DNA of 64,000 nucleotides from Donghicola eburneus. Its GTDB lineage: Bacteria > Pseudomonadota > Alphaproteobacteria > Rhodobacterales > Rhodobacteraceae. Shown here piece after piece: positions 16,636-26,649 of this stretch (positions are counted from its first letter, which is position 1; each line of letters opens with the position of its first letter). The stretch is taken from assembly GCF_900115865.1 (NCBI RefSeq), contig NZ_FOXY01000004.1:310001-374000 (forward strand), read 5' to 3'. Below the pieces are notes generated by a model that was not told where the DNA came from, did no database searches, and saw only the letters and a list, made by a program, of their open reading frames with translations. A program made the translations under genes and the position numbers.

Positions 16636-17660
16636 CGGCTGTTGCCCAGCATCGTGAGGCGCAGGAGCGCGCGTTCGACCAGCGCCATGTCCGGGGCGGT
16701 TTGCCCTGCGGAGCGTAGTTTGAGGTCGGTTTCCACCAAAAGCCCGATGGCGGTTTGGAGTTTCAGGCTGGGCCAGCGGCCGGCCTGACGTTCCAGTTTC
16801 GAGCGGCGGGGGCCGAAAACGGGAGGACGGAGCGCAGCGATGCCAGCAGAGGGGCCGCCTGGGGCGGAGGCCACGGCATGCAGGGTTTTGAAGTGCCGCA
16901 GGGCAAAGATCATCAACTCGGTCGGCTTGGTGCCTTGGGCTTCGAGCCGCCGCATGACGGGGCCAAGCTTTTGCGGGCTGCCGTCCGACACGATATCGAG
17001 CACGTCGTCAATCGCGGCCTCGGTCGAGGCGGGGGCGCAGGCGGTGATATCCTCGGCGGTCACGGGCGAGGTGTCACCGTATTTGTAGAGCGCCAGCTTC
17101 TGAACCGTCTGGCGGAAATCGCCGGGTTCCAGCGTTTGGGCCAGTGCAACCAGCCCGTCCATCGCATCGCGGTCGGGCAGGTCGAGGCCCGATTCCCGCA
17201 CGATGCCCTCAATCTCTTCTCGGCCGGGCGGATCGTTGTAAATGCCAAGGGCATAGGCCTGTGGGTGGCTTTCAAAAACCTTGCGCAGGGCGGATTTGGC
17301 AGCAAGCTGGCCTGCCGTGACCACAAGAACGGCATCGCCCGGACGCCAGCCTTCTAAAGCTGCGGCAATGGGTTTGGCACAGCCGTCGGTCGCGTCCTCG
17401 ACAAACACGCAGCGCTGGCCGGGGAAGAAGCCTTGTTCTTTTAAAGCGTCGAACAAGAGCGCGCCGTCTTTGCGCACGTCCGCGCCTTGGACGCGGTTCA
17501 GGCGCATCTCGGCCTCGCCTTCGGGGCCGATCAGGTGAGAGACGATCTTTTGCCGCCGGTCGGCGACCCGCATGGGGTCCGCACCGTACAGCAGTATCCC
17601 CGGCCTCCCTGGGTCGGGGCGCGCGATATAGCTTGTGGCGTCGCGCGGAGACAGTTTCAT
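16632..17660 (-). CDS. holA: DNA polymerase III subunit delta
   Basis: A 342-residue clamp-loader subunit that opens the beta sliding clamp. The N terminus (LLYGADPMRVADRRQKIV) and a C-terminal region resembling other HolA proteins support the call; as usual for delta, no intact Walker A is present. It overlaps lptE by 4 nt (ATGA), forming the conserved leuS-lptE-holA run. Confidence 0.92.
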   Translation of the reverse strand: MKLSPRDATSYIARPDPGRPGILLYGADPMRVADRRQKIVSHLIGPEGEAEMRLNRVQGADVRKDGALLFDALKEQGFFPGQRCVFVEDATDGCAKPIAAALEGWRPGDAVLVVTAGQLAAKSALRKVFESHPQAYALGIYNDPPGREEIEGIVRESGLDLPDRDAMDGLVALAQTLEPGDFRQTVQKLALYKYGDTSPVTAEDITACAPASTEAAIDDVLDIVSDGSPQKLGPVMRRLEAQGTKPTELMIFALRHFKTLHAVASAPGGPSAGIAALRPPVFGPRRSKLERQAGRWPSLKLQTAIGLLVETDLKLRSAGQTAPDMALVERALLRLTMLGNSR

Positions 17661-18157
17661 TGCAGGCGCGTGGCCTCTGCCGTCAGGCGGGCGACGACCA
17701 GATCGGCCAGCTGGGTGGCTAGACGTTCGGCGGCATCCGCTTGGGCGGCCTGAGTCGCAACGGTCGAGCCGGTGGCCGAATAGCCCGTAAAGGCCGTGAC
17801 AGACCCGTGGGCCAAGGACGCCTCGCTACCCGCGCGGCGGACGGAATAGGTCGCCTTGCCCGACAACATAAAGCGGCTGGTGATCTGGTCGGACGTGATG
17901 CCTTGGGCGGTACGCGAGAACTCCAGATCATAGACCAGCACCAGATCGCCCGACGTGGTCAGGCCGACGCGTTCCTCGAACCGGCGCACGAACAGGTATT
18001 CTGTGCGGTTCTCGGGGTCACGTGCCCGCAGCCGCCCGAACAGCGACTGTGCAGCCCCGCCCGGCGCCAGGGACGGTTTCAAACCGCATCCGGCCAGAGC
18101 AAGGGTCATTGCCGCGCCAAGGGCAAAGGCGCGGCGGGTCAGGTTAAACGACGACAT
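17657..18157 (-). CDS. lptE: LPS assembly lipoprotein LptE
   Basis: A 166-residue outer-membrane lipoprotein that plugs LptD during LPS export. The signal sequence carries a twin Arg and ends LALAGC (lipobox Cys24). ATG at 18157 overlaps the end of leuS by 14 nt. Sequence similarity in this family is low, so position between leuS and holA is an important part of the evidence. Confidence 0.88.
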   Translation of the reverse strand: MSSFNLTRRAFALGAAMTLALAGCGLKPSLAPGGAAQSLFGRLRARDPENRTEYLFVRRFEERVGLTTSGDLVLVYDLEFSRTAQGITSDQITSRFMLSGKATYSVRRAGSEASLAHGSVTAFTGYSATGSTVATQAAQADAAERLATQLADLVVARLTAEATRLQ

Positions 18158-20723
18158 TGACGATCCGTCCCGGCACAACAATCAGCTTTTTCGGTGCGTT
18201 TCCATCAAGCGCACGCACCACAGCTTCGTGTGCGAGGGCCAGCTTTTCAACCTCTTCCTTTGCCAGATCTTTGGGGACAGTGATTTCCCCACGGCGCTTG
18301 CCGTTGATCTGGATGGGTAGGGTCACCTCGTCCTCGACCAGCATCGATTCGTCCGCCTGCGGCCAGTCGGCCTGCGCGATCAGACCGGCGCCACCAAGAA
18401 GGGCCCAGATTTCCTCGGCCAAGTGGGGGGTGATGGGCGACATGAGCTGTGCAAGGATCTTGGTCGCTTCGCGCTTTGCATCACCGCCTGCCTTGGATTT
18501 CGCCAGCGTGTTGGTGAAGCCATAGAGCTTCGCGATCGACGCGTTGAAGCCAAAGCTCTCGACGCCTGCGGTCACATCGTGGATCGCCTTGTGCATCTCG
18601 CGCAGCAGGGCTTTGTCCTGATCGTTCGCAGCGGTCTCGTCGGCGACAGCATCGGTGGCAATACGCCAGACGCGGCTCAGGTGCTTATAGGTCGCTTCGG
18701 CGCCCGATGCAGTCCATTCCACGTCACGCTCGGGCGGGCTGTCGGACAGCATGAACCAACGGGCGGTGTCCGCGCCATAGGTGTCGATGATCGCCAAGGG
18801 ATCGACCACGTTGTTCTTGGATTTCGACATCTTGGCCGAGGGCACAACCTCGACCTCGGCGCCGGTGTCTTTCAGGACAACCTTGCCATCCTTGGTCTCC
18901 ACTTCCTCGGGGTAGTGGTAGACGGGGCGGCCATCGGCATCCTCGGTTTTGTAGATCGCGTGGGTCACCATGCCTTGGGTGAACAGAGCATTGAACGGCT
19001 CTTTGGACTTTTCGGGCAGGTGGCCGGTGATGTTCATCGCGCGGGCAAAGAAGCGCGAATACAGCAGGTGCAGAATCGCATGCTCGATGCCGCCGATATA
19101 CTGGTCGACGTTCATCCAGTACTCGGCCTCGGTCGCATCGGTCGGGGTGCCTGCACGGGGCGCGGTAAAGCGGGCAAAGTACCATGAGCTGTCCACAAAG
19201 GTGTCCATGGTGTCGGTCTCGCGGCGCGCGGGCGCACCACAGGACGGACAGTCACAGTTGCGCCATGTGGGGTGACGGTCCAGCGGGTTGCCGGGCACGT
19301 CAAAGGTTACATCGTCGGGCAGTTTGACCGGCAGGTTCTCTTTCTTCTCGGGAACCACACCGCAGGCCTCACAATTCACCACGGGAATCGGGCAGCCCCA
19401 GTAGCGCTGACGGGACAGACCCCAGTCGCGCAGACGGAACTTGGTCACGCCTTGGCCCACGCCTTGCTCTTCGCAGAAAGTGACCGCAGCATCCACAGCC
19501 TCTTCGCCGGTCTGAAGCTCGGCGCCGCAGAAACCGCGAATGTAGCGGACCTTTTCCGACTTCATCGGAACTAAGGCCTCTTCTTTTTGCTTGAAATACT
19601 CATCTGCACCGTCCGCTTCCACGTCCGCAGACACGAAAACAGGGGCGATGGGCAGGCCATACTTGGTGGCGAATTCAAAGTCCCGCTGGTCATGGGCGGG
19701 GCAACCAAAGATCGCGCCGGTGCCATAATCCATCAGGATGAAGTTCGCGATGTAGATCGGCAGCTCCCACGAGGTGTCAAAGGGGTGGCGCACGGTCAGG
19801 CCGGTGTCAAAACCCTTCTTCTCGGCTTTTTCCAGCTCTTCTTCGGTCGTGCCCATGCGGCGGCAGTCCGCGCAGAACGCCGCGATCTCGGGGTTGGTCT
19901 GCTCCAGCTGCTTGGCCAGCGGGTGATCAGGCGAGATGCCCATAAAGCTGGCGCCCATCAGCGTGTCGGGGCGGGTGGTGTAGACCTCGATCCGGTCGAA
20001 CCCGTCGGGTGCGTCCACGGTCGAGAAGGCAAACTGCAGACCACGCGATTTGCCGATCCAGTTGGCCTGCATGGTTTTCACCTTGGCGGGCCAGTTGTCC
20101 AGCGTGTCCAGTGCGGACAGAAGTTCGTCCGAGTAATCGCTGATCTTGAAGAACCACTGGGTCAGCTCGCGGCGCTCGACCAGAGCGCCAGAGCGCCAAC
20201 CGCGGCCGTTTTCCACCTGTTCGTTTGCCAGAACGGTCATGTCGACCGGGTCCCAGTTCACGACGGCGTTCTTGCGGTAGACCAGACCGGCTTCCAGCAT
20301 ATCAAGGAACAGCGCCTGCTGCTGACCGTAGTATTCCACGTCACAGGTGGCGAACATGCGGTTCCAGTCCAGCGACCAGCCCATGGGCTTCATCTGGCTG
20401 ACCATCTCGTCGATGTTGCCATAGGTCCAGTCCTTGGGGTGACCGCCCGATTTCATCGCCGCGTTTTCCGCAGGCATGCCAAAGGCGTCAAAGCCCATGG
20501 GATGCAGTACGTTATGGCCGGTCGACAGCTTGTAGCGCGCGATCACGTCGCCCATGGTGTAATTGCGGACGTGGCCCATGTGGATGCGGCCCGACGGATA
20601 GGGGAACATCTCGAGCACATAGTACTTGGGCTTGTCGTCACTGCGTTCCGCGGTGAAAACTCCGGCCTCGTCCCAGGCCTTTTGCCATTTGGCTTCGATC
20701 TCGTTGGCGGAATAGCGCGACAT
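18144..20723 (-). CDS. leuS: Leucyl-tRNA synthetase
   Basis: An 859-residue class Ia synthetase. The HIGH motif appears as HMGH (48-51) in [13 protein letters not shown] and the KMSKS motif as [10 protein letters not shown] near residue 630. The CP1 editing domain (with [12 protein letters not shown] and its threonine-rich region) and the zinc-type Cys pairs are present. The start [14 protein letters not shown] is preferred over an ATG 18 nt upstream. It heads the leuS-lptE-holA run; in many relatives DUF3576 lies directly upstream, but here a glycosyltransferase gene intervenes. Confidence 0.97.
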   Translation of the reverse strand: MSRYSANEIEAKWQKAWDEAGVFTAERSDDKPKYYVLEMFPYPSGRIHMGHVRNYTMGDVIARYKLSTGHNVLHPMGFDAFGMPAENAAMKSGGHPKDWTYGNIDEMVSQMKPMGWSLDWNRMFATCDVEYYGQQQALFLDMLEAGLVYRKNAVVNWDPVDMTVLANEQVENGRGWRSGALVERRELTQWFFKISDYSDELLSALDTLDNWPAKVKTMQANWIGKSRGLQFAFSTVDAPDGFDRIEVYTTRPDTLMGASFMGISPDHPLAKQLEQTNPEIAAFCADCRRMGTTEEELEKAEKKGFDTGLTVRHPFDTSWELPIYIANFILMDYGTGAIFGCPAHDQRDFEFATKYGLPIAPVFVSADVEADGADEYFKQKEEALVPMKSEKVRYIRGFCGAELQTGEEAVDAAVTFCEEQGVGQGVTKFRLRDWGLSRQRYWGCPIPVVNCEACGVVPEKKENLPVKLPDDVTFDVPGNPLDRHPTWRNCDCPSCGAPARRETDTMDTFVDSSWYFARFTAPRAGTPTDATEAEYWMNVDQYIGGIEHAILHLLYSRFFARAMNITGHLPEKSKEPFNALFTQGMVTHAIYKTEDADGRPVYHYPEEVETKDGKVVLKDTGAEVEVVPSAKMSKSKNNVVDPLAIIDTYGADTARWFMLSDSPPERDVEWTASGAEATYKHLSRVWRIATDAVADETAANDQDKALLREMHKAIHDVTAGVESFGFNASIAKLYGFTNTLAKSKAGGDAKREATKILAQLMSPITPHLAEEIWALLGGAGLIAQADWPQADESMLVEDEVTLPIQINGKRRGEITVPKDLAKEEVEKLALAHEAVVRALDGNAPKKLIVVPGRIVNVVV

Positions 20724-20879
20724 CTCGTGGTCCCCGATCATGCAATACTTGCGCGGGGTGATAGGCTTGTGCGGCCTTTTGGTCCAGAGGCAGCCTGTTT
20801 TTTTACGGATTTACCGTTGTGAAGGCGCGTGCCTTCTGACTATCTCTTGGGGCGGCAGATTTGTGGAAGTGATTATTTT

Positions 20880-22136
20880 ATGGACATTCTTTTTATTCAC
20901 AACAACTTCCCCGGACAGTTCAAGCATTTGGCTCCGGCGCTTGCCGCTCAGGGACATCGGGTGTTGGCGCTGACCCCGCGGGTCGATGGCGTCAAGAAGT
21001 GGGAAGGTGTCACGGTTGTCCCCTACCAGATCAAAGCGCCCAAAGCGCAGCAGGTGCACAGTTGGCTCTTGGATATGGACACCAAGCTGCACCGCGCCGA
21101 GGGCGCCTATCGCGCGGCTGTTGATCTGAAAAAGCAAGGGTTCAACCCTGTCGCCGTGATCGCTCACCCCGGTTGGGGCGAGTCGCTGTTCATGAAGGAC
21201 GTGTGGCCTGACGCCCGACTCGGCCTGTTTTGTGAGCTGTATTATCAGTCCGTGGATGGCGGGATGAACTTCGATCCTGAATTCCCTGTGCGCGAAGTCG
21301 CGACAGAGCCGCTGCGAATCCGGATGAAGAACCTGAACAACCGCCTGCATCACGAGATTATGGATGCGGGCATTTGCCCGACGAAATTCCAGCTGTCGAG
21401 CTACCCGGATTCTTTGAAGTCCAAGATCACGATCTCTCATGACGGGATCGACACAAACAATGTGCGCCCCAATCCGGAGGCGCGTCTCGAGATTGCGGGG
21501 CTGTCGCTAACCAAAGAGGACGAGGTGATCACCTTTGTGAATCGTAACCTCGAGCCATATCGCGGCTACCACATCTTTATGCGGGCTCTGCCAGAGCTGC
21601 TCAAGCGGCGCCCGAACGCGACGGTTCTGATCGTGGGCGGCGATGGTGTCAGCTACGGGGCCGCCGCGCCGCGCGGACAGACGTGGAAGCAAATATTCAT
21701 TGATGAAGTGCGCGGTCAGATCTCGGACGAGGATTGGGCGCGCGTCCACTTCTTGGGCAAGATCCCTTACGACAAGTTCCTGACCATGCTGCAGGTCACG
21801 AGCGCGCACGTGTATCTAACGTATCCGTTTGTTCTGTCGTGGTCGATGATCGAGGCGATGGCGAGCGAAGCGCCGATCGTTGCCAACGATGTGGCCCCTG
21901 TGACTGAAGTTTTGGTCGATGGGCAGAACGGCCTCCTCGTCGATTTCTTTGATAAAGATGGACTGGTTGACCGCGTGTGCACCGTTCTGGACGACAAGGA
22001 ACTGGCAGCTCGGATGGGCAAGGCTGCGCGGGAGTTGGCGGTTTCCAAGTACGATCTGAAATCTGTGTGCATGCCCAATCAGCTGAACTGGATCGAGAAT
22101 CTGATCGCCCGACCCAGAATCGATCCCCAAGATTAA
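20880..22136 (+). CDS. Glycosyltransferase family 4 protein
   Basis: A 418-residue GT-B fold enzyme. The N terminus MDILFIHNNFPGQFKHLAPA belongs to the Glyco_trans_4_3 type, and the C-terminal half has the GT4 nucleotide-sugar site with the E-x7-E motif in EAMASEAPIVANDVAPVTEV. Sugar donor and acceptor are unknown; surface polysaccharide synthesis is a fair guess. The start is set by the conserved N terminus with GGAAG upstream. It stands alone, divergent from leuS, with a strong palindromic terminator at its end. Confidence 0.9.
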   Translation: MDILFIHNNFPGQFKHLAPALAAQGHRVLALTPRVDGVKKWEGVTVVPYQIKAPKAQQVHSWLLDMDTKLHRAEGAYRAAVDLKKQGFNPVAVIAHPGWGESLFMKDVWPDARLGLFCELYYQSVDGGMNFDPEFPVREVATEPLRIRMKNLNNRLHHEIMDAGICPTKFQLSSYPDSLKSKITISHDGIDTNNVRPNPEARLEIAGLSLTKEDEVITFVNRNLEPYRGYHIFMRALPELLKRRPNATVLIVGGDGVSYGAAAPRGQTWKQIFIDEVRGQISDEDWARVHFLGKIPYDKFLTMLQVTSAHVYLTYPFVLSWSMIEAMASEAPIVANDVAPVTEVLVDGQNGLLVDFFDKDGLVDRVCTVLDDKELAARMGKAARELAVSKYDLKSVCMPNQLNWIENLIARPRIDPQD

Positions 22137-22160
22137 AGGCGCGGGAATAGCAGACATAAC

Positions 22161-22182
22161 AAAGGGGCCCGCGGGCCCCTTT
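22161..22182. terminator. Bidirectional terminator (perfect palindrome)
   Basis: AAAGGGGCCC and GGGCCCCTTT separated by GC. It lies between the convergent glycosyltransferase and DUF3576 genes and carries T-runs in both directions. Confidence 0.85.
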
Positions 22183-22207
22183 TCATTCACCGGTGTTTGC
22201 AAAGGGC

Positions 22208-22690
22208 TTACATGCCCAGATCAGCAACTCGCAACTGGCGTGCGCGGGTAAGAATCGCATCCTCGACTGCGCGCTGGGTGTCGATGCTGACCGGACCGCC
22301 CCGCGATTGGAGCGCTACGTTCAGCGAGCGGGCATCAAGTGCACTGTCGGTGACGTAAACAGTCGCGCGATATGCGCGACCACCGCCCGGAGGCGTACCG
22401 TAGCCGGTCGACACAACACCCGAGAAAGGGTCGATGGTTTCGACAGGTAGGAAATTCAGAACTTCGAGTGACGCATTCCAGAGGTACCTGTTAACCTCGC
22501 CAACCTCTTCGCGGTCTGGCTTGATAAACATGCTGAAAATCTTGGTGCGGTCAGTTTCGACTTCTTGCTCTTCAAAGAAATCCTCACGGGCTTGCTGTGC
22601 CGACTTCTCGGAAGCAAATTTCCCGCATCCGGTCAGGCCTGTCGCCATCGCAAGTGAGAGTAGAACAATACGGGCCGTCGCGCGGGTCAT
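22208..22690 (-). CDS. DUF3576 domain-containing lipoprotein
   Basis: A 160-residue predicted lipoprotein (signal ending TGLTGC, Cys22). The region from YLWNASLEVLNFLPVETIDP onward matches the alphaproteobacterial DUF3576 family, whose function is unknown but which is usually encoded next to leuS-lptE, suggesting an envelope-assembly link. ATG 22690 has AGGAG 7 nt upstream and is preferred over an ATG 30 nt earlier. Confidence 0.88.
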   Translation of the reverse strand: MTRATARIVLLSLAMATGLTGCGKFASEKSAQQAREDFFEEQEVETDRTKIFSMFIKPDREEVGEVNRYLWNASLEVLNFLPVETIDPFSGVVSTGYGTPPGGGRAYRATVYVTDSALDARSLNVALQSRGGPVSIDTQRAVEDAILTRARQLRVADLGM

Positions 22691-22870
22691 GCGGGCTCTC
22701 CTAAAAAGTCGAAAAGTCACTTTAGCTGCTTAGCGGTCCTGATCCCTGCCGACAAGGCAGCTTTTGTTTCTTGTACTATAAGGGGCCGCATTTCGTGCGC
22801 GTCTGATCATCGAAAGACTGTGGAAACGCTCCGGAAATTCTCTTGTGGCAAATGAGCATCACTTAACTGT

Positions 22871-22906
22871 TTGTTGCCAAGGGGTGCCATCGTTGACTTG
22901 CAACAA
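22871..22906 (+). promoter_or_regulatory. Inverted repeat and candidate promoter region upstream of porin gene
   Basis: The 296-bp gap before the porin contains a 7-bp inverted repeat, TTGTTGC (22871-22877) with GCAACAA (22900-22906). A TTGACT at 22893 inside it could be a -35 element, but no good -10 follows. A leader of roughly 60-80 nt before the porin ATG would be expected. Nothing else stands out in the gap. Confidence 0.3.
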
Positions 22907-22986
22907 GGGGGTCGTTGGGTGCATTCAAACTTCATCAAAACCGGTACACCGGATTGGTACGTGCCTTACGACACATGAGGGAAAAA

Positions 22987-23949
22987 ATGAAAAACGTTCT
23001 TTTCGCGACCACCGCGCTGATCGCAACCGCAGGCATCGCCTCGGCAGAAGTGAGCCTCTCGGGCTCGGCAGAAATGGGTATCATCGGCGGCGATCAGGGT
23101 ATCACCAACGTTGCTGGTAACAACAACGACGAGAACTTCGCTGACCAGTTCCACACCGACATCGACGTCACCTTCACCCTGTCGGGTGAGTCGGACAACG
23201 GTATCACCTTCGGTGCGACCATTGACCTGGACGAGTCGCAAGACTCGAACGGTAATTTCGCGGCAACCGACGGCGGCCCCGAAGCGGTATTCATCTCGGG
23301 CGACTTCGGCACCCTGACCATGGGCGACACCGACGGCGCTCTGGACAAAGCAGTTGCTGAAACCGACCTGATCGGTGACATCGCAGACGCATCGACCACC
23401 TACTCGGTCAAGAGCGCAGCGTTCATGGACGGCCTGCTGGACGGCCAGGTTGCGCGTTACGACTACTCGATCGCTGGCTTCGGCCTGTCGCTGTCGGCTG
23501 AGACCGACGACGAGGGCGTAGACCGCACCACTTGGGGCTTCGGCGCAACCTACTCGGTAGCAGGCTACGACTTCGGTGCCGGCTACCAGGGCGGTGAAGA
23601 CCAAGAAGGCTGGATGGTTTCGGCTTCGACCACCTTCGGTGCAGTTGACGTAGTTGCAAACTACGGTGAGGGCATCACCAACGTAGACGGCGCAGTTGAC
23701 GCAGTTGCAGCTCGCTACAACATCGCAATGGTTTACACCATGGACGCTCTGTCGCTGGGTGCAAACTACGGTGAGATCCACACCGACGGCGCTTCGACCG
23801 ACAAAGGCTTCGGTCTGGCGGCGAACTACGACCTCGGCGGCGGCCTGGTTCTGCAGGCTGGCTACGGTGAGCAGACCGTGGACCTCGTAGGTGTTTCGGG
23901 CGACGATCCGATCAACATGTACTCGCTGGGTCTGTCGATGTCCTTCTAA
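22987..23949 (+). CDS. Outer-membrane porin, Rhodobacter type
   Basis: A 320-residue protein with signal peptide MKNVLFATTALIATAGIASA and a mature chain of alternating beta-strands ending in the aromatic SMSF, typical of trimeric outer-membrane porins (Porin_4 family). The acidic, Gly- and Asp-rich sequence and highly biased codons suggest very strong expression. A GAGGG site precedes the ATG at 22987; the open frame extends upstream without signal-like sequence. A strong terminator follows, so it is probably transcribed alone. Confidence 0.94.
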   Translation: MKNVLFATTALIATAGIASAEVSLSGSAEMGIIGGDQGITNVAGNNNDENFADQFHTDIDVTFTLSGESDNGITFGATIDLDESQDSNGNFAATDGGPEAVFISGDFGTLTMGDTDGALDKAVAETDLIGDIADASTTYSVKSAAFMDGLLDGQVARYDYSIAGFGLSLSAETDDEGVDRTTWGFGATYSVAGYDFGAGYQGGEDQEGWMVSASTTFGAVDVVANYGEGITNVDGAVDAVAARYNIAMVYTMDALSLGANYGEIHTDGASTDKGFGLAANYDLGGGLVLQAGYGEQTVDLVGVSGDDPINMYSLGLSMSF

Positions 23950-23973
23950 GGTCATCTAGATCTTTGATCAGGG

Positions 23974-24002
23974 AAGAGCGGGCTTTTGCCCGCTCTTTTC
24001 TT
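23974..24002 (+). terminator. Rho-independent terminator of porin gene
   Basis: AAGAGCGGGC and GCCCGCTCTT with a TTTT loop, followed by a T-rich run. It lies 25 nt after the porin stop. Confidence 0.88.
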
Positions 24003-24071
24003 TTGGGCGAAGCCTTTCGCTCGGACGCGGTAGACACTATTTCGGGCAGGTATTCGTTCAAAGGAATTGAG

Positions 24072-25559
24072 ATGGCCTCCCCCTCGCCAGCCCAAATCAA
24101 GGCCGCCACGCAGCAGGCAATCAACCTGCGTTTGTCAGGCCAGTTTAGTCAGTCGTTCCAACTCTTGCAGAAGGTCATTGCTGCAGCTCCGCGATTTGCC
24201 GATGGCTACTACCACCTCGCGCTTGCCGCAAACGAGTTGCATCTGCCTCGGACCGCTGTCAAAGCACTGAAAACGGCTGATCGGCTCAAGCCTAAATCCC
24301 CTGACATCCTCAAGGCACTGTGCACGGCGCAAATGGCCTGCTATCAGCACGAAGATGCGCTCAAAACGCTGAAGAAGCTGCGCGTAATCTTCCCGAAAAA
24401 GCGATCAATCAAGCTGGAGGAGACGCTGATCCGGATGCAGCTGGGTGAGTTCGATGCAGCGCAAAAACTTATCGCGGATTTGATCGACTCGAACCCCTTG
24501 TATGGCGAGAATTACCGCAGCTACGTGCAGCCCCGCCGGATCAAAGAGGGCGACCCGATCATCGACAAGATGCTGGACATCTACCAGCGCGAGGACCTGA
24601 AAGATGACTCGCGGTGCCACATCGCCTATGCCTTGGGCAAGGCGTACGGCGATCTTCGTCAGGATGAGAAGGTTTTCAAATATCTGAACGAAGCCAATAG
24701 GTTGCAACGAGCCGCCGCCGTTCCGAACATGGACGGTGCAGCGCTAGAGGTGGATCGTTTGATCGCGGCGCAGAAGGACGTTGTGCTGCCGCCGATCGCG
24801 GAAAGCGATGCGCGACCGACGCCCATTTTCGTATGCGGCATGCCGCGCTCTGGCACCACTCTGGTCGAACGTATTCTTGGTCGTCACTCCGAAGTTGCGA
24901 ACGCCGAGGAGTTGGCCATCGGCAGCAAACTTGCGCGCGCGGCTTTGGGCGGGACGACCAAAGAGCCAGGCAACCTGCAAGACGTGAAGCCCTCGACGCT
25001 GGAGACGGTGGCGCGCAGGCTGCGCGCAGCGCTGGGGGAAACGGCTGATGGGGACGCAAAGTACGTCACGGACAAGTCGATCATGACCTTCCTGACGCTG
25101 CCCGCGCTTGCGATGGCGATGCCGGATGCGCGCTTTGTCGTGGTGCGCCGTGATCCGCGCGATGTCGCACTGTCGATCTACCGGAACCACTTTGCTGAGG
25201 GGACGCACAAATACGCCTTTAAGCTGGAGGATATCGCCAAGCAGGTCGTGCTGTTCCAGAAGTGTGTCGAAGCCTTTCGCGATCAGATGGGCGATCGCAT
25301 GATCGAGGTTCAGTACGAAGACCTGGTCGAGGATCCCGATACCCAAATCCCGCGTCTGATCGAGGGTGTGAAACTGCCATGGCAAGAGGCTTGCCTGCAT
25401 CCAGAAGAGGGTGAAGGCGCTGTGCGGACATTGAGCCTTGGACAGGTGCGCGTGCCGGTTTACAAGTCTGCCAAAGGTGGCTGGCGCCGCTTTGCCGACG
25501 AGATGCAACCCTTTATCGAGACTTACGAGGCCCTCAGCAATGTCCCTCTCCGAGATTAA
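24072..25559 (+). CDS. TPR-sulfotransferase fusion protein
   Basis: A 495-residue protein. The N-terminal half consists of tetratricopeptide-like repeats (about residues 10-200), and the C-terminal half is a sulfotransferase with the PAPS 5'-phosphosulfate loop FVCGMPRSGTTLVERIL near residue 255 and the 3'-phosphate region VVRRDPRDVALSIYRNHF. TPR-sulfotransferases modify proteins or glycans in animals; the bacterial acceptors are mostly unknown. ATG 24072 has AAAGGAA upstream. Its 3' end overlaps yggS by 20 nt. Confidence 0.9.
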   Translation: MASPSPAQIKAATQQAINLRLSGQFSQSFQLLQKVIAAAPRFADGYYHLALAANELHLPRTAVKALKTADRLKPKSPDILKALCTAQMACYQHEDALKTLKKLRVIFPKKRSIKLEETLIRMQLGEFDAAQKLIADLIDSNPLYGENYRSYVQPRRIKEGDPIIDKMLDIYQREDLKDDSRCHIAYALGKAYGDLRQDEKVFKYLNEANRLQRAAAVPNMDGAALEVDRLIAAQKDVVLPPIAESDARPTPIFVCGMPRSGTTLVERILGRHSEVANAEELAIGSKLARAALGGTTKEPGNLQDVKPSTLETVARRLRAALGETADGDAKYVTDKSIMTFLTLPALAMAMPDARFVVVRRDPRDVALSIYRNHFAEGTHKYAFKLEDIAKQVVLFQKCVEAFRDQMGDRMIEVQYEDLVEDPDTQIPRLIEGVKLPWQEACLHPEEGEGAVRTLSLGQVRVPVYKSAKGGWRRFADEMQPFIETYEALSNVPLRD

Positions 25560-26193
25560 ACAACGTCTATCCAAAGCCTGTGCCGACCACGGCCGCAACG
25601 AGGCAGACGTCACTCTGATCGCGGTGTCCAAGGTGCAACCGAACGAGCGCGTCGAAGAAGTGCTGAAAGCGGGCCACCGAGTGTTCGGTGAAAACAAGGT
25701 GCAGGAAGCGGCGGGAAAATGGCCGATGTTCCGTGAAACCTACGACGGGATTGAACTGCATCTGATCGGCCCGCTGCAAAGCAACAAGGCCCGTCAGGCG
25801 ATGGAACTGGCGCAGTCGATCCACACGGTTGACCGCCCGAAAATCGCGACGACTATCGCGCGTTTGGCGCAGGAGATGGGGCACTGCCCCGAGCTGTTCA
25901 TTCAGGTCAACACGGGCGAAGAGCCTCAGAAAGCGGGCATCGCGCCCGCAGATGCCGATGCGTTTATCAAGGAATGTCAGGGTATGGATTTGCCCATTCG
26001 CGGCTTGATGTGCATCCCCCCCGTTGACGAAGAGGCAAGCCTGCATTTCGCGTTGCTGCGCAAGATCGCAGAGCGGAACGGGTTGTCTGGTTTGTCCATG
26101 GGCATGAGTGATGACTTTGAAAAAGCGATCAGTTTCGGTGCGACACACGTTCGTGTCGGCAGTGCGATCTTTGGCGCGCGCGACTACGGGTAA
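25540..26193 (+). CDS. yggS: YggS family PLP-binding homeostasis protein
   Basis: A 217-residue single-domain PLP protein (PLPBP). The PLP Lys lies in LIAVSKVQPN, and FGENKVQE and IHTVDRPK are conserved family motifs. It buffers pyridoxal phosphate and influences amino-acid pools without a known catalytic reaction. The ATG is inside the end of the sulfotransferase gene, suggesting coupled translation, although the two roles have no obvious link. Confidence 0.93.
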   Translation: MSLSEIKQRLSKACADHGRNEADVTLIAVSKVQPNERVEEVLKAGHRVFGENKVQEAAGKWPMFRETYDGIELHLIGPLQSNKARQAMELAQSIHTVDRPKIATTIARLAQEMGHCPELFIQVNTGEEPQKAGIAPADADAFIKECQGMDLPIRGLMCIPPVDEEASLHFALLRKIAERNGLSGLSMGMSDDFEKAISFGATHVRVGSAIFGARDYG

Positions 26194-26253
26194 TGTGACT
26201 TGCCCTTGTGCGGAGCAGATGCTGGACTGTCCGCACTGAGCTTGGAGTGAGAA

Positions 26254-26649
26254 ATGCGGTTTCGTGTATTGGTTCTGGCGGCGCTAATGGCGCTCCCTTC
26301 TGTAGCAGCGGCAGATATGTCGATGTCATTCGAATGGGGACGGATGCCGCGATGCACGACGGGCAAACCGATGGCGGTGCCCAACCCTGAAATCATCATC
26401 AAGGATGTGCCAGAAGGCGCGACGCATCTGCGGCTCTGGATGGTCGATCTGGATGACCCGTGGCGCAATCACGGGGTGAAGAAGCTAAAGCTGAATGCGA
26501 CGGGGGATATGACCATTCCCAAGGGGCTGTTCTACTACGCGGGGCCCTGCCCCAAAAATGCGATCCACACCTACCAATGGAACGTGACCGCTTACAAAGG
26601 GCTCAAGCCGCTCTACACCGCGTGGATGCGCAGGAACTACCCCGAATAA
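26254..26649 (+). CDS. Secreted PEBP/YbhB-like protein
   Basis: A 131-residue protein with a signal peptide ending SVAAA. The mature part has DLDDPWRNHGVKKL and YYAGPCPKNAIHTYQWNVTA, which resemble the ligand-pocket motifs of the phosphatidylethanolamine-binding (Raf-kinase-inhibitor-like) fold, but the protein is shorter than most members. Ligand and role are unknown. GGAGTGAG precedes the ATG. It ends directly against the convergent L,D-transpeptidase gene. Confidence 0.65.
   Translation: MRFRVLVLAALMALPSVAAADMSMSFEWGRMPRCTTGKPMAVPNPEIIIKDVPEGATHLRLWMVDLDDPWRNHGVKKLKLNATGDMTIPKGLFYYAGPCPKNAIHTYQWNVTAYKGLKPLYTAWMRRNYPE

Noticed and set aside
19587-20822. Open frame of over 400 codons antisense to leuS
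   Set aside because: Shadow of leuS; no ribosome site or motif.
22966-23955. Long open frame antisense to the porin gene
   Set aside because: It mirrors the porin exactly, has no family motif and is explained by the extreme codon bias of the porin on the other strand.
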